10,997 bases of DNA from positions 1-10,997 of the forward strand of contig CAZGCB010000091.1 of NCBI GenBank assembly GCA_964524065.1. The letters are read 5' to 3'. Both the position numbers and the translations under genes were made by a program. Of the stretch, positions 6,938-10,997 are shown piece after piece. The notes below the pieces were generated by a model. The model saw only the letters and a program-made list of their open reading frames with translations, ran no database searches and was not told the origin of the DNA. The DNA is from CAZADA01 sp964524065 (GTDB lineage: Bacteria; Pseudomonadota; Alphaproteobacteria; Caulobacterales; Maricaulaceae). Position 1 is the stretch's first letter. Every line of letters starts with the position of its first letter.

Positions 6938-7281
6938 TCCGCCAACAGGGCATCACGCTGTTCACCGAGCGTGCGCAGATATGACCAGGTGAACAACCCG
7001 CTATCGTGCCCGTCATCAAAGACGATCCGCACCGCATAGGCGCCCACGGGCTCCGCGCGTGTCACGCCCACATGCCCTTTGTCGCGTACGAGAGTCTTCG
7101 CCGCGCCGCTGGGATCATGGCCTTGCACCTCGGCGCTGGGACTTTCCACCCGCAACAATTCGAAGGGGATGGTGAACACGCCGCCATCATCATAGGCGAC
7201 CTCCAGCTGGCGCGCGCCGCGTTGAAAGCGCAGCGTCGTCGGCCAAGGTGTGCAGGCATTGTTGGGGGGTGTCTTCGCCAT
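6889..7281 (-). CDS. DUF971 (GBBH-like N-terminal domain) protein
   Basis: This 130-residue soluble protein consists almost wholly of the DUF971 domain, also called the gamma-butyrobetaine hydroxylase-like N-terminal domain. Diagnostic stretches are LRFQRGARQLEVAYDDG (17-33), FELLRVESPSAEVQGH (40-55) and VFDDGHDSGLFTWSYLRTLG (87-106). In eukaryotes this fold is the small domain in front of a dioxygenase; bacterial stand-alone members have no settled function, and some occur near iron-sulfur or Mrp-type genes. It is the last gene of the minus-strand cluster. ATG 7281 lies 9 nt after the Trm112-like stop, with GGAGGGG in the end of that gene as a distant ribosome site. Its last 16 codons overlap the end of the histidine kinase on the opposite strand. 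Confidence 0.9.
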   Translation of the reverse strand: MAKTPPNNACTPWPTTLRFQRGARQLEVAYDDGGVFTIPFELLRVESPSAEVQGHDPSGAAKTLVRDKGHVGVTRAEPVGAYAVRIVFDDGHDSGLFTWSYLRTLGEQRDALLADYRARLAAADGAAAPR

Positions 7282-7290
7282 GGCCGATGA

Positions 7291-7527
7291 TCAAGCCCCT
7301 CCGGGCGCGTCATCATCGAGTGTGCGGGCTTCCTCCGGCAGCATGATCGGAATGCCGTCGCGGATCGGGTACGCAAGGCGCGCGTGCGCGCTGATCAATT
7401 CCTGGGCGGTGCGATCATAGGTCAGCGGGCCGCGCGACACAGGGCAGACAAGGATTTCGAGCAATTTGGGGTCGGGCTCACGCGCAGGGCGTGACGGGCT
7501 CGGCTCTTCAGCGGGCGTGTCGGTCAT
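7291..7527 (-). CDS. Trm112 / UPF0434 (YcaR-like) family protein
   Basis: This 78-residue protein has the bacterial Trm112-like core DPKLLEILVCPVSRGPL (19-35), then QELISAHARLAYPIRDGIPIML (42-63). Eukaryotic Trm112 is a zinc-binding partner that activates several methyltransferases; the bacterial family (E. coli YcaR type) is of unclear role. E. coli YcaR has several cysteines (CPVC and a later one), while this protein has only Cys28, so a classical zinc site cannot form. The N-terminal 18 residues are a Pro/Glu/Ser-rich extension. ATG 7527 is preceded by AGGGA at a longish spacing. It lies 53 nt after the LON-domain gene and 9 nt before DUF971, which fits one transcript. Confidence 0.9.
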   Translation of the reverse strand: MTDTPAEEPSPSRPAREPDPKLLEILVCPVSRGPLTYDRTAQELISAHARLAYPIRDGIPIMLPEEARTLDDDAPGGA

Positions 7528-7580
7528 GTGGCGAGATTCCCTGTGGCGATGGCGCGGGCGTGCGAAGGCGCCATCCGTCC

Positions 7581-8246
7581 TTATTGCACGCTTGTGTCGG
7601 ATCCGTCAGGGCTGGCCGCGGCGCTCATGCGCATCAAGGTGACCAGCGCGTCGCGGCGATCGGCGAGGGTCCGCGCCTCAAGCAGCGCTTGTTTTTCAGC
7701 CGGTTCGAACGGACAGATCATGGCCAGCGAATTGATCAGCGTTTCGGGCGGTGCGGTTTGGATCGCCGCCCATTCCGCCTTGAGTCCGTTGGCGTCGAGA
7801 TAGCGGCGCAAGACCTCCATCAACGGATCCATCGCCGGAAGGTCGGTGCGGCCCGGCGGCTCCAAATCGTGGGCGTAGGGGGCGTAATCCACCCGCGCTT
7901 GCCGGTAGGGGGTGGGTGCGGCTTCTTCGGACAACACGCGATACCGGCACACGCCCGACAGCGTGATGAGATACCGCCCGTCCGGCGTCTCGGTGTAGCT
8001 GGTCAGCCGGCCCACGCAGCCCACATGGGCGAGGGCCGGCCCGCTCCGCCCTTCACCGGCGCGCGTTTGGACCATGCCGATGAGCCGCGCTCCCGACAGC
8101 GCATCATCGACCATGTTCAAATAGCGCGGCTCAAAGATATTGAGGGGCAAGGGCGCGCGCGGCAGCACCAGCGCTCCGTCCAGCGGGAACACCGGAATAA
8201 TCGACGGTAAATCATCGGGCTTGCGATACACGTGCGGCGCGGTCAC
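7581..8246 (-). CDS. LON substrate-binding domain protein (no protease domain)
   Basis: This 221-residue protein consists of the LON N-terminal (PUA-like) substrate-recognition domain and lacks the AAA+ and Ser-Lys protease parts of Lon. Family hallmarks are IIPVFPLDGALVLPRAPLPL (17-36), NIFEPRYLNMVDDAL (36-50), GCVGRLTSYTETPDGRYLITLSG (76-98) and INSLAMICPFEPAEKQALLEA (171-191). Stand-alone proteins of this kind are common in alphaproteobacteria and are presumed to bind unfolded protein, without direct proof. I chose GTG 8246 because AGGGAGG (8252-8258) lies 5 nt upstream and MTAPHVYRKPDDLP is where the family begins. ATG 8285 and the further-upstream starts lack a ribosome site. It lies between cnoX and the Trm112-like gene, which fits a protein-quality theme. 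Confidence 0.92.
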   Translation of the reverse strand: MTAPHVYRKPDDLPSIIPVFPLDGALVLPRAPLPLNIFEPRYLNMVDDALSGARLIGMVQTRAGEGRSGPALAHVGCVGRLTSYTETPDGRYLITLSGVCRYRVLSEEAAPTPYRQARVDYAPYAHDLEPPGRTDLPAMDPLMEVLRRYLDANGLKAEWAAIQTAPPETLINSLAMICPFEPAEKQALLEARTLADRRDALVTLMRMSAAASPDGSDTSVQ

Positions 8247-8251
8247 CGGCG

Positions 8252-8258
8252 CCTCCCT
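8252..8258 (-). promoter_or_regulatory. Ribosome binding site deciding a GTG start for the LON-domain gene
   Basis: AGGGAGG on the minus strand, 5 nt before GTG 8246. The upstream in-frame ATG 8285 has no such site, which argues for the shorter protein. Confidence 0.6.
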
Positions 8259-8399
8259 GCGGCCTTGTGGGTGCGATGTCGCCATCGCGGGGGAGCGTTG
8301 TCCGTCGATATCGACACGCCGGACACAGCCCGTTTCATAAGTGCTTGTCCTTCCAATGTCGGTCACTGGCGCGCCCTGTCCAGGCCGGTGATGGTTTTT

Positions 8400-8429
8400 C
8401 ACGACGCCGCGGCCGAACGCGGCGCCGCG
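8400..8429 (-). terminator. Strong hairpin after cnoX, attenuator or processing site
   Basis: On the minus strand a 12-bp stem including two G-U pairs closes over a 6-nt TTCGGC loop, starting 15 nt after the cnoX stop. The position is typical for a terminator, but GTGAAAAACC follows instead of a U-tract. A partial terminator or an RNA-stabilising hairpin between cnoX and the LON-domain gene is the better reading. Confidence 0.35.
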
Positions 8430-8444
8430 TGGCGAGGAGGCGCG

Positions 8445-9368
8445 TTAGGAAAACAGCAGCGTGGACAAACGCCGACGCCCCTCAATCGTGATCGGCGCGG
8501 TGGGCCCGGCGGCCTCAAACAGCTTCAGCAGGGCCGTGCGCGCGGCCCCGTCATTCCAGTCCCGCTCCGCCGTGATGATGTGTAGAAAGTGATCGACGGC
8601 CGCCGGCAGATTCCCGCGCGCCGCTAACGCCTCGGCTAGGTCGAAGCGGGTTTGTTGGTCGTCCGGCGCCCCCTCGAGCTGACGCGCCAGTGTGGCGGCG
8701 TCGCCCGTGTCGCCGACGCTTTCGGCCAGCTCCAACGCCGCGCGCGCGCTTTGGATCGCGGTGTCCTTGGCGGCCTCTTCAGGGGCGCTGTCCAATAGGC
8801 TCCGCGCGCGCTCGGTGTCGCCCTGCGCCAAATAACAGCGCGCCATGCCCGCCAGGGCCCCGGCATGGCCGGGTTCGGCCTGGAGAATTTGCGCATAGAC
8901 CTGCGCCGCGCCGCCCACATCGCCGGCGTCCAGCGCTTGGCCGGCGGCGTCGATGGCTTCCGCGATCTGTTGAGCGGCGCCGCCGCCAGCGGCCAAGCGC
9001 TCGACAAAACGGGCCACCTCGCTCGGCGGCAGAGCGCCAGCGAAGCCGTCCACCGGGCGGCCTTGGTCAAAGGCGAATACGGCGGGGATGGACTGCACCC
9101 GCAATTGCCCCGCGATGTGGGGGTGCTCGTCGATATTGATTTTGACCAGCTTCACCTTGCCGCGCATTTTGCGCACGGCCTGCTCCAGCGCCGGTTGCAG
9201 CGTTTTGCAGGGCCCGCACCATGGCGCCCAGAAATCCACGATCACCGGCGTGGTTTGGGAGGCGTCCAACACGTCCGCTTGGAAGCTCTGATCCGCGCCG
9301 TCTTTGATCAAATCGGCGTCGGCGGCGGGGGAGGAGGCGGCCTCGGGGGCGGCGCCGATGATGGTCAT
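8445..9368 (-). CDS. cnoX: CnoX-type chaperedoxin (thioredoxin domain plus TPR)
   Basis: CnoX (formerly YbbN) holds unfolding proteins during oxidative (hypochlorous acid) stress, protects their cysteines and passes them to GroEL/DnaK. The protein has 307 residues, close to the family length. After a loose N-terminus, the thioredoxin fold spans about 25-125 with active site WAPWCGPCK (Cys51 and Cys54) and cis-Pro95 in QSIPA. TPR-like helices follow: AAGQALDAGDVGGAAQVYAQ (141-160), ALAGMARCYLAQGDTERARS (171-190), then the typical C-terminal module TRFDLAEALAARGNLPAAV (240-258). E. coli CnoX has SQHC and no redox activity; this one keeps both cysteines, as in Caulobacter, so thiol reduction is plausible. 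ATG 9368 has CAGGAG 8 nt upstream. It heads the probable cnoX-LON-Trm112-DUF971 unit. Confidence 0.94.
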   Translation of the reverse strand: MTIIGAAPEAASSPAADADLIKDGADQSFQADVLDASQTTPVIVDFWAPWCGPCKTLQPALEQAVRKMRGKVKLVKINIDEHPHIAGQLRVQSIPAVFAFDQGRPVDGFAGALPPSEVARFVERLAAGGGAAQQIAEAIDAAGQALDAGDVGGAAQVYAQILQAEPGHAGALAGMARCYLAQGDTERARSLLDSAPEEAAKDTAIQSARAALELAESVGDTGDAATLARQLEGAPDDQQTRFDLAEALAARGNLPAAVDHFLHIITAERDWNDGAARTALLKLFEAAGPTAPITIEGRRRLSTLLFS

Positions 9369-9376
9369 GGTGCGAA

Positions 9377-9382
9377 CTCCTG
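9377..9382 (-). promoter_or_regulatory. Ribosome binding site of cnoX
   Basis: CAGGAG on the minus strand, 8 nt before ATG 9368. It excludes the longer in-frame start at 9431, whose extra 21 residues are Arg/Pro/Gly-rich and unlike the family. Confidence 0.6.
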
Positions 9383-9420
9383 GCGAAACGCGCCCGGGGT
9401 GAAGGCGGGGGCGGGACCCG

Positions 9421-9436
9421 GCGGCGCGCACGCCGC
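9421..9436 (-). repeat. Small hairpin in the cnoX upstream region
   Basis: A perfect 6-bp GC stem with a 4-nt loop lies 53-68 nt before the cnoX start. The 173-bp gap between proX and cnoX shows no gene and no clear -35/-10 pair by eye. This small hairpin may be chance in GC-rich DNA. Confidence 0.25.
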
Positions 9437-9541
9437 AGGGCCGAGTGTGCGGATCTTAAGCTGACCGATCAGGTGGGTCGCGCCGCCCGTGCGCGCAAGC
9501 CGCGCAGTGGTCGCCATGACGATGCGGTGAACGACGAAGGC

Positions 9542-10099
9542 TCAGCGGTCCAAGGTGCTGAAGTCCACAATGTCTGGCTCTCGGCCGGTGGCGCGGATGA
9601 AACGCAGCATGTCTTCCCGCGCGATGGCGGTGGTGGCGGTGTTCTCCAGCGGATGGAAGTTCACCGGATCCTGGCGCAGCAAGGCGGCGTCCAACACCAC
9701 GCGCACCCGCCGCGTGACGTCGTTGATCAGCGCGAACACCGTGACAGAGCCCGGCCGCACGCCCAGGGTTTCACGCAGCAGCTCCGGCGCGCCGAAGGAC
9801 CAACGGGCCGTGCCGAGCAATGGATGCAACCGATTAAGACGGATGCCCGTCTCGCCCAAGGCGCAGATCAGGAGCAGCTCGCCCTTTTTGGATTTGAGAA
9901 AGAGGTTCTTGGTGTGTCCGCCCGGTAAGTCGGCCTTATGCGCCACCCCCTCGGCCACCGTGAAAAAGGGCGGATGCTCCACCGTATGATGGGCGATGGC
10001 GAGGGCGTCCAGCACGGCGAACACGTCCGCGCGCGTCGCCGGCGGCGTCAGCGCGCCGATGGCGGGATGGATCGGCGGGACAGTGGCGGCGTCAGTCAT
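9542..10099 (-). CDS. proX: Prolyl-tRNA editing protein ProX (Ala-tRNA(Pro) deacylase)
   Basis: ProX is a free-standing INS/YbaK-type editing domain that hydrolyses Ala mis-attached to tRNA(Pro) in the cytosol, sparing correct Pro-tRNA. The 185-residue protein matches the family through VFAVLDALAIAHHTVEHPPFFTVAEG (26-51), GGHTKNLFLKSKKGELLLICAL (60-81, with the conserved Lys64), GSVTVFALINDV (117-128) and NFHPLENTATTAI (147-159). It differs from Cys-tRNA(Pro) deacylase YbaK in the FFTVAEG and NFHPLENTATT pattern. ATG 10099 is preferred; an in-frame GTG at 10117 is also possible. Neither has a ribosome site, so the mRNA may be leaderless. It is divergent from the lipoprotein gene and ends 173 bp upstream of cnoX in the same direction. 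The symbol proX also names a glycine-betaine-binding protein, which this is not. Confidence 0.93.
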   Translation of the reverse strand: MTDAATVPPIHPAIGALTPPATRADVFAVLDALAIAHHTVEHPPFFTVAEGVAHKADLPGGHTKNLFLKSKKGELLLICALGETGIRLNRLHPLLGTARWSFGAPELLRETLGVRPGSVTVFALINDVTRRVRVVLDAALLRQDPVNFHPLENTATTAIAREDMLRFIRATGREPDIVDFSTLDR

Positions 10100-10174
10100 G
10101 GGGTTCGGGCGGTACACTGTGGTGTTTCAACAAACTCGGCGCGCCTCGCACGCTCGTGAACGGCCGGCGCCGTG

Positions 10175-10194
10175 TTACGGTCTATTTTAACCAT
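10175..10194 (+). promoter_or_regulatory. CtrA-like site upstream of the lipoprotein gene
   Basis: TTAC, 8 nt, then TTAACCAT ends 37 nt before the lipoprotein start, inside an AT-rich patch of the divergent proX/lipoprotein region. It resembles a CtrA site with a spacer one base too long. TATTTT within it could equally be a -10 element, although I find no matching -35. Confidence 0.25.
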
Positions 10195-10220
10195 CATAGG
10201 AACGCCATCGTCACGCCGTT

Positions 10221-10225
10221 GGAGG
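10221..10225 (+). promoter_or_regulatory. Ribosome binding site of the lipoprotein gene
   Basis: GGAGG 6 nt before ATG 10232. It selects this start over the in-frame upstream start at 10172, which would place 20 extra residues ahead of the signal peptide. Confidence 0.65.
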
Positions 10226-10231
10226 CCCGCC

Positions 10232-10795
10232 ATGTCCCTGACCGCCGCCTTGCCAGTCTGTTTGCGCCTACCGCGTCTCGCCTTTGTGGGCGTCGTCCTC
10301 ATGCTCGCGGCGTGCGCCAGCGCGCCCTATTACGTGGCCGCCGAGCGTTCCGGCGATGTGGGTTATAGCGAGCAAAAGCTGGAGAATGATCGGTTCCGCG
10401 TCAGTTACACGAGCCGCGCCGGCGCGGGCCGTGAGGAGGCGACCCAGTTTGCTCTGTTGCGCGCGGCGCAGCTCACCTTGGAGGAAGGCCGCACCTGGTT
10501 CGACGTTCTCAGCAACCGCGCCCAGACCGCCCAGGCGCGCTCCTCCGGCCCACGCATTTCGTTGGGCGGCAGTGTGGGGTCGGTTGGCGGGCGGACCGCC
10601 ACGGGCGTCGGCGTCGGCTTAGGCTTTGGCGGCGGCGGTCAAAGCACGGCGCAGACCGTCGTGCTGGAAGTGCGCCTGGGCGACGGCCCCAAGCCGCAGG
10701 ACGCGTACACGGCCGCGTCGCTGGCCGCCAATCTGCGCGCCTCCTTGCCGGCGGACGCCTTTGGCGACGCCGCGGAGGAGGGTGCAAGCGAGTAA
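10232..10795 (+). CDS. Small outer-membrane lipoprotein, CC0125/CC1285-like
   Basis: This 187-residue protein begins with a lipoprotein signal peptide: Arg12/Arg15, a hydrophobic stretch 16-25, then lipobox LAAC with Cys28. Ala at +2 predicts Lol-dependent sorting to the outer membrane. The mature part has YYVAAERSGDVGYSEQKLEN (33-52), FRVSYTSRAGAGREEA (55-70) and ALLRAAQLTLEEGRTWFDVL (74-93), the pattern I associate with the Caulobacter CC0125/CC1285 lipoprotein family, of unknown function. Residues 109-137 are Gly/Ser/Val-rich (about 14 Gly in 29 positions). They are followed by a beta-like QTVVLEVRLGDG and a helical tail. ATG 10232 has GGAGG 6 nt upstream. No partner gene is adjacent; tRNA-Gly follows on the same strand after 127 bp. 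The lipoprotein call is firm, the family assignment moderate. Confidence 0.85.
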   Translation: MSLTAALPVCLRLPRLAFVGVVLMLAACASAPYYVAAERSGDVGYSEQKLENDRFRVSYTSRAGAGREEATQFALLRAAQLTLEEGRTWFDVLSNRAQTAQARSSGPRISLGGSVGSVGGRTATGVGVGLGFGGGGQSTAQTVVLEVRLGDGPKPQDAYTAASLAANLRASLPADAFGDAAEEGASE

Positions 10796-10922
10796 GCGGG
10801 TCGCGCCCCGGTGCGTGGCGCTTGCGTCTGTGCCGCGGATGGGCCATAGGAACACTCCGCTGCGTTCGGGCGCCCTCATGCCGAAGGGTATGACGTGGAT
10901 GTCCGATACGTGCAGCCGGTGA

Positions 10923-10997
10923 GCGGGCGTAGCTCAGGGGTAGAGCATCACCTTGCCAAGGTGAGGGTCGTGCGTTCGAATCGCATCGCCCGCTCCA
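10923..10997 (+). tRNA. tRNA-Gly (anticodon GCC), CCA encoded
   Basis: The full cloverleaf is visible. Acceptor arms GCGGGCG and CGCCCGC pair perfectly, followed by discriminator T and an encoded CCA (10995-10997). The D arm is GCTC/GAGC. The anticodon stem TCACC/GGTGA holds loop TTGCCAA with anticodon GCC at 10955-10957. The T loop is TTCGAAT. GCC reads GGC and GGT glycine codons, the dominant ones in this GC-rich genome. The window ends exactly on the CCA, so downstream sequence is not seen. Confidence 0.97.

Noticed and set aside
10784..10825. 7-bp inverted repeat (GCAAGCG / CGCTTGC) around the lipoprotein stop
   Set aside because: The loop is 28 nt and no U-tract follows, so I do not call it a terminator.
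10796..10922. Possible tRNA-Gly promoter
   Set aside because: TTGCGT and TAGGAA are 19 nt apart and far from the tRNA. No convincing -35/-10 pair was found.
1..10997. CRISPR array, IS element, phage, toxin-antitoxin or defence genes
   Set aside because: No spaced direct repeats, transposase, integrase or defence domains were seen on either strand. The gene content is ordinary chromosome.

Overview
The window is high-GC DNA with compact genes. FtsK, a UbiH-type hydroxylase, a CXXC-containing CnoX thioredoxin, a LON-domain protein, a one-cysteine Trm112-like protein, DUF971, and a lipoprotein resembling the Caulobacter CC0125/CC1285 family all point to an alphaproteobacterium. The Caulobacterales/Hyphomonadaceae/Maricaulales side is most likely. 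TTAACC half-sites resembling the CtrA motif, found only between genes, fit this placement but do not prove it.

Layout. Bases 1-657 (minus) hold the first 219 codons of an exported CSLREA-motif protein, cut by the window edge. Bases 798-3236 (minus) encode the DNA translocase FtsK, interrupted by 10 N. Bases 3237-3694 are a divergent intergenic region with two strong inverted repeats and no convincing gene. Bases 3695-4984 (plus) encode a UbiH/COQ6-type FAD monooxygenase. About 5108-6937 (plus) encode a membrane hybrid histidine kinase with no partner regulator in view. From 9368 down to 6889 (minus) runs a probable operon: cnoX (trxA-TPR), LON substrate-binding domain protein, Trm112/UPF0434 and DUF971. 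Its last gene overlaps the histidine kinase tail to tail by 49 bp. Bases 9542-10099 (minus) encode a ProX-type Ala-tRNA(Pro) deacylase. Bases 10232-10795 (plus) encode a small lipoprotein, and 10923-10997 is tRNA-Gly(GCC) with an encoded CCA.

The genes are mostly housekeeping: chromosome segregation at division (FtsK), quinone synthesis (UbiH), protein folding under oxidative stress (CnoX), translation accuracy (ProX, tRNA-Gly) and small conserved proteins of uncertain role. I see no CRISPR array, IS element, phage, toxin-antitoxin or defence module. Nothing here supports a new multi-gene system. The points most worth a second look are the CSLREA gene with its extra N-terminal region, the altered FAD/NAD motif in the UbiH homologue, the palindromes between ftsK and ubiH, a possible leader peptide before the kinase, and the shared TTAACC half-sites.
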